Shown: positions 15,183 to 21,970 of the stretch, piece after piece
Position numbering within the stretch: the first letter of the stretch is position 1
Layout of the letters: the number at the start of each line of letters is the position of its first letter
DNA from: a virus
Strand: one strand, 5' to 3'
Virus record (IMG/VR): IMGVR_UViG_3300025769_000240
Location: 1 to 43,012 of that record
DNA length: 43,012 bases
Notes under the pieces: model-generated
The model's database searches: none
Seen by the model: only the letters and a program-made list of their open reading frames with translations
What the model was told of the DNA's origin: nothing
Position numbers and translations under genes: made by a program

Positions 15183-15368
15183 TTAGTCCTCCTCTGGTGC
15201 ATCTTGAATATATAGTAACTCACAAATTGTGTCATAAGCTTCTTGACCACTTGATGACATTCGATCATATTCAAAATCTAAATCAGCAATTAAATTTATT
15301 ACTTGTTGTGATACTTTCCAACCATTAGGTAAAGTAGCCATCGTTTCTTTAGTAGTTTGTTCAGTCAT
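15183..15368 (-). CDS. Hypothetical protein, 61 aa
   Basis: Small acidic helical protein (PNGWKVSQQVINLIADLDFEYD...), ending in PEED whose codons supply the ribosome site of the next gene. Its own start follows the upstream stop directly (TAAATG). Not recognised. Confidence 0.62.
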   Translation of the reverse strand: MTEQTTKETMATLPNGWKVSQQVINLIADLDFEYDRMSSSGQEAYDTICELLYIQDAPEED

Positions 15369-15530
15369 TTAGTCCTCCATAAATTGATTAACTTCATTAG
15401 CACATTGACCGCAAACATATCCTTCCTCAATGTACTCATCCTTATTATTCATGATGTATCTAGGGTAGCGATCAATAAACCCAACGCTACCCCAACTACA
15501 ATCTTGATTACAATCTAAGCATAAATCCAT
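15369..15530 (-). CDS. Small cysteine-rich, probably zinc-binding protein, 53 aa
   Basis: ATG at 15530 directly after the upstream TAA, with GGAGGAC in front. The product has MDLCLDCNQDC at the start and YVCGQCANEV near the end. C4-x2-C7 and C-x2-C about 33 residues later would hold one zinc ion (treble-clef or ribbon-like). No family is recognised. It is too short for default gene callers. Confidence 0.66.
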   Translation of the reverse strand: MDLCLDCNQDCSWGSVGFIDRYPRYIMNNKDEYIEEGYVCGQCANEVNQFMED

Positions 15531-15752
15531 TTAGTCCTCCTGTGGATTCATAACTGCTATGATATCGTCTACATAAACGCTTCCGCACTCATCAAACAAC
15601 CCTATCTCAGATGCTTTAACATCAACAAGTAAAGTCTTTTTAAATCCCTTACCTTGTCTGATACTTTCCATAGCTATTGCTCTAGTGGGGATACCTAATT
15701 GTTTAGTATACAATTCAGTACCTTTCTTTATGTTTTTAAAACCTTTAATCAT
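15531..15752 (-). CDS. Hypothetical protein, 73 aa
   Basis: Small alpha-beta protein (MIKGFKNIKKGTELYTKQLG ... GSVYVDDIIAVMNPQED) with a clear AGGAGATC ribosome site. It ends in QED, whose GAGGAC codons form the ribosome site of the following gene. Not recognised. Confidence 0.64.
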   Translation of the reverse strand: MIKGFKNIKKGTELYTKQLGIPTRAIAMESIRQGKGFKKTLLVDVKASEIGLFDECGSVYVDDIIAVMNPQED

Positions 15753-15781
15753 TTTTGATCTCCTATTTTATTTTATCCGAA

Positions 15782-16435
15782 TTAATGAAAAGGATATGCA
15801 ACATCGGATATATTGCTATCCCAACACTTACGACAATCTAGACATGCACCACCTTGTTTTTGTGCAGGACATGACCAAGAATTGCCTAAGAATTTTTTAT
15901 CAGTTATTACGCTTGATGTATTTTTGAAAGTCTCATTCCTTAGCTTACCATTTTTCATAGGTGCTGAAACTCTGAACACAATGTTATCAGGCATATTTAA
16001 CCTTTCTTTTTTAGCTTGAGTTATAAACTCAATCTCTCGTGTAGGTATCCAAAATTTGGTATCAGGTGATAACTTAGCAACCTCCACGATATTTTTTAGA
16101 TGCTCATAACTTTGTAAATCACCACTTGAGTGAAACCTCATATATTTTACTTTGTAATGTTTCATCTGATAAGCCATACCTTCAACCCATTTAGGATTAG
16201 ATAAACTCTCTAAATGTTTCTTATGAGATTTACCTACACTTCCATTTTTATATCGTAAGTAATTACCTTTTTGAGCATAGCAACCTTGACAAGTTGAACC
16301 TTCAACCTGGACAAGCTTAGAACCTGTTATGCAATCCCAAGCTGATGTATCGTAATTATATTCAGGCATTTTTCTATTTTGTTTAGTAATGCCACCGCCT
16401 GTTACTTCCTTAGCTTCTTTAAGTGTTGTAATCAT
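15782..16435 (-). CDS. Gp88-like phage protein
   Basis: A 217-residue protein with the marks of the mycobacteriophage gene-product-88 family. These are an N-terminal STCQGCYAQKGNY cysteine motif (near 48-58), MRFHSSGDLQSYEHL and FWIPTRE in the middle, and a C-terminal SCPAQKQGG-A-CLDCRKCW cluster. The cysteines probably bind metal and the layout looks TIM-barrel-like, but no enzymatic reaction is established to my knowledge. It begins 4 bases after the previous stop with GGAGGTGAAAAA in front. It is one of the largest proteins of the early block. Confidence 0.75.
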   Translation of the reverse strand: MITTLKEAKEVTGGGITKQNRKMPEYNYDTSAWDCITGSKLVQVEGSTCQGCYAQKGNYLRYKNGSVGKSHKKHLESLSNPKWVEGMAYQMKHYKVKYMRFHSSGDLQSYEHLKNIVEVAKLSPDTKFWIPTREIEFITQAKKERLNMPDNIVFRVSAPMKNGKLRNETFKNTSSVITDKKFLGNSWSCPAQKQGGACLDCRKCWDSNISDVAYPFH

Positions 16436-16439
16436 TTTT

Positions 16440-16724
16440 TCACCTCCAAAGTTTTCTTACTTCATAATTAGTTATTTTAACTGAATTTTTATAATGGTTA
16501 TTGATTTTTTCAGATACTTTTACAATATCTTCTAAAACATAACCTTTATAATCGTATGTAATATTATTAATTTTCAATACATCATTATTAAAAATGCTTA
16601 TATCTTCAAATTTCTTTTGAGATATATTATATATTTTATCATTAATAATTTTATATACATTGTCGCAATTAGAAAAAAATCTTCCTTTAGTTGCTTGTTT
16701 TAATATTTCGATATCAATAACCAT
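16440..16724 (-). CDS. Hypothetical protein, 94 aa
   Basis: Beta-rich, Asn/Ile/Lys-rich protein (GRFFSNCDNVYKIINDKIYNI ...), more AT-rich in codon use than most neighbours. The start has AAGGATTTTTAAT in front. Not recognised. Confidence 0.58.
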   Translation of the reverse strand: MVIDIEILKQATKGRFFSNCDNVYKIINDKIYNISQKKFEDISIFNNDVLKINNITYDYKGYVLEDIVKVSEKINNHYKNSVKITNYEVRKLWR

Positions 16725-16741
16725 TATTAAAAATCCTTATG

Positions 16742-16996
16742 TTATAGATCACAATCTAAAAGATTTACTAATCTTGTGCTTTGCTTATCTAGAAAGCTAA
16801 GTAATTCTTTTTTATCGTTATCATTTACCTTATCAGTTAGAATATTAAGATCGTTTAATTCTGATATTAAATTTTCTTTTATTCTCAATAAGTCCATTTT
16901 AACCCTTATTTTTAACAGCGTTTTAGCTACTTTATTTGGGGTTGAATATACCTTTATTGTTTTACCATTTTCTAGTTTTGCTTCATATTTTAACAT
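16742..16996 (-). CDS. Hypothetical protein, 84 aa
   Basis: I take the ATG at 16996 with AGGTG 7 bases upstream; that same GTG (17005) could serve as an earlier start. The product begins MLKYEAKLENGKTIKVYS, two beta strands, followed by basic and then acidic helices. Not recognised. The gene follows a terminator (17021-17056), so it needs either read-through or its own promoter. Confidence 0.58.
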   Translation of the reverse strand: MLKYEAKLENGKTIKVYSTPNKVAKTLLKIRVKMDLLRIKENLISELNDLNILTDKVNDNDKKELLSFLDKQSTRLVNLLDCDL

Positions 16997-17020
16997 TTTT
17001 TTCACCTATTTTTTAAAGTT

Positions 17021-17056
17021 AATAAAAAAGGACTGATGATAGTTTCATCAATCCTT
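17021..17056 (-). terminator. Rho-independent terminator after the first leftward gene
   Basis: On the minus strand AAGGATTGATGA pairs with TCATCAGTCCTT (12 bp including one U-G wobble) around a 5-base loop and runs into six T (A at 17024-17029 on the plus strand). It lies between the stop at 17141 and the start at 16996. It could end or attenuate the first leftward transcript. Confidence 0.72.
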
Positions 17057-17110
17057 CACTTGCATTCTATCCATAGCTAAAAGCTTTGAATAAAATTCTT
17101 TGTAAGATAC

Positions 17111-17130
17111 TCACAATGCGGAATATCTAT
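17111..17130 (-). repeat. Duplicated 20-base leader element, copy A
   Basis: The plus strand reads TCACAATGCGGAATATCTAT; the partner at 17605-17624 reads TCACAAATCGGAACATCTAT. The two share 17 of 20 bases. Each lies upstream of a leftward gene start, one before the gene at 16996 and the other before 17578. It is probably a regulatory or transcript-leader element of the leftward arm. Confidence 0.45.
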
Positions 17131-17140
17131 AATTTAAAAT

Positions 17141-17578
17141 CTAATCAGATTGATTAGATATATTATGAAAGTTATCAATAGTATTCTTATAAGCTTTCAA
17201 AGTCTTTTTATTTCTCATTCGTTCGTCATGAGTTTGATGTTTAACGCCTAAGCCTTTAAAATCAATTTTAGGTAAATTAGTAGTAACATAAAAAGTTGAT
17301 ATCCATTTTCCTTTTGAATTATAATAACCACTTTCAATACTTGCTTTTTCTAATTGCTTGCCAAGTGGTGCAATATTACGAAAGGGTTTATCTTCTTTTA
17401 AAGTATCTTTAATTAATTGATAAATAGTATTATTATCAGTTTTACTAGTGCCATAATTAGTAGCTGTATTAACTATGTCTTTTCTTTGCTTATCACTCAA
17501 ACTAGCATTATAAAATCTCATGATTTGATTATCAATTATTTTACTAGCATGACGATTACACTTTTGCGATTTTCTCAT
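17141..17578 (-). CDS. Hypothetical basic protein, first gene of the leftward arm, 145 aa
   Basis: The ATG at 17578 is chosen for its AAAAGGTGATAAG ribosome site; the longer frame from 17620 adds an unlikely leader that overlaps the repeated element. The protein is basic (MRKSQKCNRHASKIIDNQ... RMRNKKTLKAYKNTIDN) and helical. As the first leftward gene it is likely expressed earliest. Not recognised; a host take-over role is only inferred from position. Confidence 0.65.
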   Translation of the reverse strand: MRKSQKCNRHASKIIDNQIMRFYNASLSDKQRKDIVNTATNYGTSKTDNNTIYQLIKDTLKEDKPFRNIAPLGKQLEKASIESGYYNSKGKWISTFYVTTNLPKIDFKGLGVKHQTHDERMRNKKTLKAYKNTIDNFHNISNQSD

Positions 17579-18272
17579 CTTATCACCTTTTAATATTGAG
17601 ACATTCACAAATCGGAACATCTATCTAATATATGAGAGACTAATCTATTTTTTATAATTAGTATAATTATTTATATAAATAGTAAAACTTTGTAATATTT
17701 ATTATATAAATAGTAAGAACAATATTAGAACAAATTAAAATAAAAGATTTTAAATAGTAGTATATTCAAAATACTAAAAAGCTTTCTATGGGCTTTAAAA
17801 TCGTTTTAAAGGCTATGTTGCATAATTGAAACACTTTTAAGCTATTTGGTGTATATATACATTATAAATATCATTTTCAAAATGGGGGGGTGTAGTATTT
17901 AAACAACAGTTAAGGGATAGGGTTTTTAATTGTTGCTAATTGGTAACAGTTGCTTAAAAGCTACATAAAAAATAGATACATATTTACAACACCTATACGG
18001 CCTCAGTCAGCTAGTGTTATTTATGCAACACCTGGCAAAAAGTTTATAAAAGGTGTGTAATATGTGTATCCAGGTTGGTAACAAGTGTGTATCAAGTGCA
18101 TAACGCTGTACACACACAGTTTCAGTAAGTTACACACATAGGGGTACATATGAGCCACCGCCCCCCACCACGTACGTATATACCTATCTTACATAAAATT
18201 TGGTATTTCGGATGTTAAGCAGTTCATACCTACGTATTTGTAATAATTTTAGGGAATATGTTGTTAACTAAG
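17579..18272. other. AT-rich divergent control region, possible origin
   Basis: About 700 bases without a convincing gene separate the two arms. The left part is extremely AT-rich. It has TATATAAATAGTA at 17672-17684 and 17703-17715, a shorter copy (TAAATAGTA) at 17751-17759, and a palindrome TGTATATATACA at 17850-17861. The right part (about 17985-18145) has repeated AACACCT and GTGTGTA/TACACAC words, a G7 run at about 17884 and a C6 run at about 18160. Divergent promoters and perhaps a replication origin belong here. No start point can be fixed from sequence alone. Confidence 0.45.
17605..17624 (-). repeat. Duplicated 20-base leader element, copy B
   Basis: TCACAAATCGGAACATCTAT on the plus strand, 17 of 20 identical to 17111-17130. 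It lies 27 bases upstream of the ATG at 17578. Confidence 0.45.
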
Positions 18273-18301
18273 TTGACACTACATGCAAATCAACTTACAA
18301 T
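18273..18301 (+). promoter_or_regulatory. Strong sigma-70-type promoter for the rightward arm
   Basis: TTGACA (18273-18278), a 17-base spacer and TACAAT (18296-18301) form an almost ideal bacterial promoter, the best match I found in the window. It stands exactly at the left end of the rightward gene set. Transcription would start near 18308, only a couple of bases before the ATG at 18310. Confidence 0.78.
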
Positions 18302-18309
18302 ATGTATTC

Positions 18310-18846
18310 ATGACGAATGGGAAAGCTGAGTATTTAAAGAATTGGCATAAGAAAAGAATGAATGCTGATCCTATTGAATACAAATTAGATACAATGTTGA
18401 GGGGTGCTAAGAATAGAGCACGAACTAAGAGACTTAGGTTTAATCTGCATATAGACTATGTGAGAACTATAGCCAAAGAATACTGTCCCTACTTTCCAGA
18501 GATTAAATTAGCTTATAAGACTGATAAAAGAAAAGGTTGGAATCTAAGCTCACCATCCCTGGATAGAATAATACCTGAAAAAGGTTATGTTGAGGGTAAT
18601 GTAGAGATTATATCTATGAAAGCTAACTTAATTAAATCAAGTGCAGCATCAATAGATCTCTATAGAGTGGCTGATAGGTTATATGAGTTTGAAAGGGATA
18701 ATGAAGTGCTGTCCATCTTACCTAGTGAATCACTAGATGAATATAAACAGAGGGTAGGGTATTATAACCCCACCAACTTAGTTGGATACAGTTATACACG
18801 GTTTCTCAGATTTGTCAACAACAAAATTTTAAGGGGTTTGAAATGA
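18310..18846 (+). CDS. HNH-fold endonuclease-like protein, first rightward gene
   Basis: The frame is open from ATG 18283, but that lies inside the promoter spacer, so I take the ATG at 18310 (178 aa). No ribosome site precedes it, and translation may be leaderless. The core S-LDRI-x4-KGYVEGNVEIIS-x2-ANLIKSS (about residues 88-118) is the pattern of a family of small phage proteins related to HNH nucleases. The N-terminal half is basic (KKRMNADPIEYKLD...NRARTKRLRF). A classical His-Asn-His triad is not obvious, so catalysis is uncertain. It overlaps the next gene as ATGA. Confidence 0.6.
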   Translation: MTNGKAEYLKNWHKKRMNADPIEYKLDTMLRGAKNRARTKRLRFNLHIDYVRTIAKEYCPYFPEIKLAYKTDKRKGWNLSSPSLDRIIPEKGYVEGNVEIISMKANLIKSSAASIDLYRVADRLYEFERDNEVLSILPSESLDEYKQRVGYYNPTNLVGYSYTRFLRFVNNKILRGLK

Positions 18847-19187
18847 CTGAAAAGTATCCAGTAAACTTGATTGGTAAAAGATATAGGAATAAACTTGACA
18901 AAACGCAAAAAAAAGATATGTATGTTAACTTACTAGAGAAGTTTTACAGGCACTTAATAAAAGGTGGAAGGGGAACAGGCATTCATCTACCTCATTCCAG
19001 AGTTTTTTATATTAGGGCTGCAATGCGTGAGGACAAAGATTTTATTGCTAAGTTGGGTAGAGTGCCTACCCTCCAGGAAGTTGAAGAAGCATTAGATAAA
19101 GAAATCGGTAGTTATTGGAGTACTAGTGAAGTACCTGAATGGTTTGCCCAGAAGTATGATTTTATCAAAGATAAAGAAAAACCATAG
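18843..19187 (+). CDS. Hypothetical protein, 114 aa
   Basis: Basic N-terminal half (YPVNLIGKRYRNKLDKTQKKDMYVNLLEKFYRHLIKGGRGTG) followed by a helical region with PTLQEVEEALDKEIGSYW. Small uncharacterised proteins with this order occur in marine podoviruses, but I know no function. Start overlaps the upstream stop (ATGA). Confidence 0.7.
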   Translation: MTEKYPVNLIGKRYRNKLDKTQKKDMYVNLLEKFYRHLIKGGRGTGIHLPHSRVFYIRAAMREDKDFIAKLGRVPTLQEVEEALDKEIGSYWSTSEVPEWFAQKYDFIKDKEKP

Positions 19188-19342
19188 TCCCTCTACTCAT
19201 TGGCCTTATTCTTGCGAGGTTCGTGTCAATAGTAATTTGTTTGAGATCCAGTGATTCCACTAGGAAGATGACTGAATCAGATAAATGAGACTTCTGGGTA
19301 CGAGGGTGTGGATATACTCTGCACCCTCACACAGGATAAAGG
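19188..19342 (+). promoter_or_regulatory. Structured non-coding gap with 7-bp GC-rich hairpin
   Basis: A 155-base gap in an otherwise packed arm. GAGGGTG (19302-19308) pairs with CACCCTC (19322-19328) around 13 bases; an alternative stem can form between GGTGTG and CACAC in the same stretch. No T-run follows, so it is not a plain terminator. AGTG-ATTC-CACT (about 19248-19261) forms a smaller stem upstream. It may be an RNA-processing site or switch before the small basic protein genes. Confidence 0.45.
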
Positions 19343-19519
19343 ATGTATGAAGCGTTTAAGATTACTGCGTGCATACTTGGTGTAGCAAGTTTATACATTG
19401 GGTTAGTAGCGTTAATAGAAAATAAAGGGGATTTGTTTTTTTATGTATTACCATTTAACGTATTATTTATTTGGTGGTATACTAAAAGGCAACTAAGATA
19501 TGGCAAGAAAGAAAGCTAA
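19343..19519 (+). CDS. Small two-span membrane protein, 58 aa
   Basis: ATG at 19343, preceded by AGGATAAAGG, runs to TAA at 19519 and overlaps the next gene by 20 bases. Two hydrophobic helices are visible (ITACILGVASLYIGLVALI and LFFYVLPFNVLFIWWY), then a basic tail. No family is recognised. Holin-like size and topology are possible, but the location is not near lysis genes. Confidence 0.6.
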   Translation: MYEAFKITACILGVASLYIGLVALIENKGDLFFYVLPFNVLFIWWYTKRQLRYGKKES

Positions 19520-19799
19520 AGCAATACCTAAAACTACGAAAGGCAAAGGGGCTAACTATAGACCTACTAAGTCTGGAGCAGGTATGACAAAGAAGGGGGT
19601 AGCTGCGTATCGTAAAGCTAACCCTGGTTCTAAATTAAAGACAGCAGTTACTGGCAAAGTTAAAAAAGGTAGTAAAGCTGCAAAAAGAAGGAAGTCTTAT
19701 TGTGCAAGATCATTAGGACAACTGAAGAGAAGTTCAGCAAAAACAAGAAACAATCCGAACTCTCGTATTAGACAAGCTAGAAGAAGGTGGAAATGCTAA
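19500..19799 (+). CDS. Highly basic small protein, DUF6321-like, 99 aa
   Basis: Contains TTKGKGANYRPTKSGAGMTKKGVAAYRKANPGSKLKTAVT, the recognisable core of a family seen in many marine phages (DUF6321 by my recollection). The protein has many Lys/Arg and no Asp or Glu, and ends in RQARRRWKC. Such a charge suggests binding to DNA, RNA or the particle interior. The function is not known. Confidence 0.72.
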   Translation: MARKKAKAIPKTTKGKGANYRPTKSGAGMTKKGVAAYRKANPGSKLKTAVTGKVKKGSKAAKRRKSYCARSLGQLKRSSAKTRNNPNSRIRQARRRWKC

Positions 19800-19978
19800 T
19801 GGAAAGAATACACAAAACAAATTTAAAAACTATTAAATATCCTCTAGTTGACATAAGAAAAGGTCTTCAAAAAAGATACAGAGGTACTGAATACAAAATT
19901 AACAGAACAAGAACTAAAGTTAGTTATAGACAAGGTTCTTACAGAGGAGTAGAACAACTACTTCGTAGGTATAACTAA
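19799..19978 (+). CDS. Basic small protein, 59 aa
   Basis: Starts at the ATG sharing its A with the previous stop; the frame also offers a GTG at 19787. The product MERIHKTNLKTIKYPLVD... RYRGTEYKINRTRTKVSYRQGSYRG is rich in Arg, Lys and Tyr, with a beta-rich look. Not recognised; it ends with TAATG into the next gene. Confidence 0.62.
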   Translation: MERIHKTNLKTIKYPLVDIRKGLQKRYRGTEYKINRTRTKVSYRQGSYRGVEQLLRRYN

Positions 19979-20151
19979 TGGCAGCTAAAAAAAAGAAAAC
20001 TAAAAAGAAAAAAGGTGCTACACCTACTAACCCTGCATTATACGCAAGAGTGAAAGCAGAAGCTAAAAAGAAATTTAAAGTATATCCTTCTGCGTATGCT
20101 AACGGATGGTTAGTGCGTACATATAAAAAACGTGGTGGTGGTTATAGGTAA
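19978..20151 (+). CDS. Basic small protein of a marine phage/algal virus type, 57 aa
   Basis: After a Lys-rich start (AAKKKKTKKKKG) comes NPALYARVKAEAKKKFKVYPSAYANGWLVRTYKKRGG, a pattern I recognise from small domains in marine phages and large DNA viruses (a DUF label I cannot pin down, possibly DUF5824). It shares bases with both neighbouring stop/start codons (TAATG). Function unknown. Too short for default gene callers. Confidence 0.7.
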   Translation: MAAKKKKTKKKKGATPTNPALYARVKAEAKKKFKVYPSAYANGWLVRTYKKRGGGYR

Positions 20152-20456
20152 TGGCTAAACCAAAGGGAGGACTAACAGCCTGGTTTGGTAAAGGACCTAA
20201 AGGAGATTGGGTTGACATAGGTGCACCCAAGAAGAAAGGTAAGTTTCAAGCTTGTGGTAGAAAGTCTGCAAGTAAAAGTAAAAGATCTTACCCTAAATGT
20301 GTACCGAGATCTAAAGCTAAAAGTATGACAGCTGCACAAAGAAAGAGTGCAGTGTCTAGAAAAAGATCTAAAGCACAAGGTGTAGGTGGTAAACCCACTA
20401 ACGTAAAAACTATAGTAAGAAAGAAAAAAACTACTAGAAGGAGAAAAAAGAAATGA
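20151..20456 (+). CDS. Highly basic small protein, DUF5872-like, 101 aa
   Basis: The N-terminal part (GLTAWFGKGPKGDWVDIGAPKKKGKFQACGRKS) resembles the short domain I know as DUF5872, often found beside the previous protein's domain and sometimes fused with it. The rest is Lys/Arg/Ser-rich and ends in a run of basic residues (KKTTRRRKKK). Cys35 and Cys50 are the only cysteines. Function unknown; nucleic-acid binding is an inference from charge. Confidence 0.66.
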   Translation: MAKPKGGLTAWFGKGPKGDWVDIGAPKKKGKFQACGRKSASKSKRSYPKCVPRSKAKSMTAAQRKSAVSRKRSKAQGVGGKPTNVKTIVRKKKTTRRRKKK

Positions 20457-20719
20457 AGAAAGTACCTGCAGGCAGTAAAGGTAAAGGTCTTAGTAAACTA
20501 CCTAAGACTGTTAGAAATAAAATGGGTTACATGAAGAAAGGTGGAACAGCTATGAAAAAAGCCAAAGGTTATAAAAAAGGCGGATCAGCCATGAAGAAAG
20601 CTAAAGGCTACAAAAAAGGTGGAGTCGCTACTAAAAAAGCTAAGGGATATAGCAAAGGCGGAGTACCTAGAAAAGCAAAAGGAATGAAAAGGGGTGGGGT
20701 AAAGACTAGGGGAAAATAG
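20453..20719 (+). CDS. Lys/Gly repeat protein, 88 aa
   Basis: A repeat protein with 28 Lys and 4 Arg among 88 residues and no Asp or Glu. From residue 28 a 13-residue unit KKGG-x-A-(M/T)-KKAKGY repeats three times, then twice in shorter, decayed form. It looks like an extended, disordered polycation. It could condense DNA or coat the capsid interior; nothing in the sequence decides this. The KGG motif also recurs in the 1442-residue virion protein. Confidence 0.7.
   Translation: MKKVPAGSKGKGLSKLPKTVRNKMGYMKKGGTAMKKAKGYKKGGSAMKKAKGYKKGGVATKKAKGYSKGGVPRKAKGMKRGGVKTRGK
20534..20716 (+). repeat. Tandem 39-base coding repeat
   Basis: Three well-kept 39-base units followed by two degenerate ones, matching the 13-residue Lys/Gly repeat of the protein above. 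The copies differ at third codon positions, so selection has kept the peptide more than the DNA. Confidence 0.75.
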
Positions 20720-20722
20720 TCT

Positions 20723-21385
20723 ATGCCACATCTTATATCGAATGTACCCTATTTTAAAGTGTGGGTAAGAAAAGAGTTTACAGCTAATCACCAGGATTAC
20801 CATGGTGAATTTCTACATGGATTAGTAATAGCAGTAAATTGTATACCAGATAGATCACTATCTTTTCAGATTGTATTTACTGGTTGTGAAGCTGAAGATG
20901 ATGAGCCTAATGTACATGGTGGTGCTATGTGGGCTCGGATGCCAATACAAGGTCTAGTTGCTGACATACCACTAGATGAATGGCCTGACAGAATGGAAAA
21001 TCATTTATGTCAACCTTGGGATTGTATGTCAAGACAACACTCAGTTGTCGTACTGGATAGAACATCATCATCTCCTTGGTATGCCAAGATAGATGGGGAA
21101 TTTTATTTAGCTAAGTATATCTTTACTGTAGATTATACAGAAGATGAAATAGCTGATAGTCCGGACCAACATAAACAAAGTCATGTATTATACTTGACTG
21201 AAGGTCAATGGAAAGGGAATATAGTAGCGTTACCAAACAATAGAGTAAGAGTTACTAATCCTGCATTATGGGTTACTGGAGAGGGAGCTCCTGATTTTGC
21301 TCCTAGTCAATGGACTCACAGTAGCGAAGAACATGAAAGTTATACTGATCCACATATAACTTTTAATAATTTGTATAAGGACTAG
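20723..21385 (+). CDS. Conserved marine phage protein of unknown function, 220 aa
   Basis: The product MPHLISNVPYFKVWVRKEFT... contains HGGAMWARMPIQGLVADIPLDEWP and AQPWDC-like segments (CQPWDCMSRQHSVVV). I have seen these in proteins placed between small basic genes and terminase in marine podo- and myoviruses. It is soluble and rich in Trp, His and Asp, with possible metal-binding residues, but no catalytic family is recognised. Confidence 0.72.
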   Translation: MPHLISNVPYFKVWVRKEFTANHQDYHGEFLHGLVIAVNCIPDRSLSFQIVFTGCEAEDDEPNVHGGAMWARMPIQGLVADIPLDEWPDRMENHLCQPWDCMSRQHSVVVLDRTSSSPWYAKIDGEFYLAKYIFTVDYTEDEIADSPDQHKQSHVLYLTEGQWKGNIVALPNNRVRVTNPALWVTGEGAPDFAPSQWTHSSEEHESYTDPHITFNNLYKD

Positions 21386-21386
21386 T

Positions 21387-21650
21387 ATGGCTAGAAACTA
21401 TAAAAAGGAATATAAAAATTACCAAGGTAAAGATGATCAAAAGAAAAAGAGAGCATCTAGAAACAAGGTAAGAAGAGCTGCTCTACGTAAAGGTAAAGTA
21501 ACTAAAGGTGATAAGAAAGATATAGATCACAAAGATGGTAATCCTAAGAACAACAAGAAAAGTAATCTTAGGGTAGTATCAAGAAGTAAGAATAGATCCT
21601 TTCCTCGTAATAAAAAAGCAGGAAAGAAAACTGTAAGGAGAAAGAAATGA
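21387..21650 (+). CDS. Small basic HNH-motif protein, 87 aa
   Basis: After a Lys/Arg-rich N-terminus (MARNYKKEYKNYQGKDDQKKKRASRNKVRRAAL), residues near 48-70 read DIDHKDGNPKNNKKSNLRVVSRSKNRSF, the core of small HNH proteins (DH...N...NL). HNH nucleases beside terminase genes can assist packaging in some phages. Whether this compact, very basic version cuts DNA is open. Confidence 0.7.
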   Translation: MARNYKKEYKNYQGKDDQKKKRASRNKVRRAALRKGKVTKGDKKDIDHKDGNPKNNKKSNLRVVSRSKNRSFPRNKKAGKKTVRRKK

Positions 21651-21784
21651 AAAATTTAATAATTGTATTTGTATTAAGTTTAAGTTTAATAGGTTGTGCT
21701 GCGTCACAAATATCTTTAACAGCGTCTGCACCAAAAGGTAAAGACCTAGATATTACTATTAAAACTAAAGAAAAAACTGAGTAA
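21647..21784 (+). CDS. Small lipoprotein, 45 aa
   Basis: ATG at 21647 overlaps the previous stop, with AAGGAGAAAG in front. It has a short basic start, a hydrophobic stretch (IIVFVLSLSLIGC) ending in a lipobox LIGC at Cys17, then a short soluble tail (SQISLTASAPKGKDLD...). It should be lipid-anchored in the envelope. An outer-membrane spanin (Rz1-like) is conceivable, but no partner inner spanin is seen nearby and the sequence lacks a proline-rich tail. Confidence 0.72.
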   Translation: MKNLIIVFVLSLSLIGCAASQISLTASAPKGKDLDITIKTKEKTE

Positions 21785-21796
21785 AGGAGAAACACC

Positions 21797-21970
21797 ATGC
21801 CAATGGTTGGAGATAAAAAGTTTTCTTATACTGACGAAGGTAAGAGAAAAGCTAAAGCACATGCTACCAGTACAGGACAAACTATGCATGTTGGTTATAG
21901 AAAAGGTGGTGGAGCTTTGAAAGTAGACTCTCCTACTGGTAAGAAATGTTTATTTGGTATTAAAAAATAA
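21797..21970 (+). CDS. Small basic hypothetical protein, 57 aa
   Basis: ATG at 21797 with AAAGGAGAAACACC in front; ends in a TAA directly followed by the next ATG. The product MPMVGDKKFSYTDEGKRKAK... contains GYRKGGGALKVDSPTGKKC and resembles short marine-phage proteins with a FxYTxEGxxxAK start. Function unknown. Confidence 0.64.
   Translation: MPMVGDKKFSYTDEGKRKAKAHATSTGQTMHVGYRKGGGALKVDSPTGKKCLFGIKK

Noticed and set aside
19188-19342. tRNA-like GAGGTTCGTGTC motif
   Set aside because: No matching acceptor stem or cloverleaf can be drawn around it.
20534-20716. Tandem repeat considered as a CRISPR-like array
   Set aside because: The units are contiguous coding repeats without spacers and fit a 13-residue peptide repeat.
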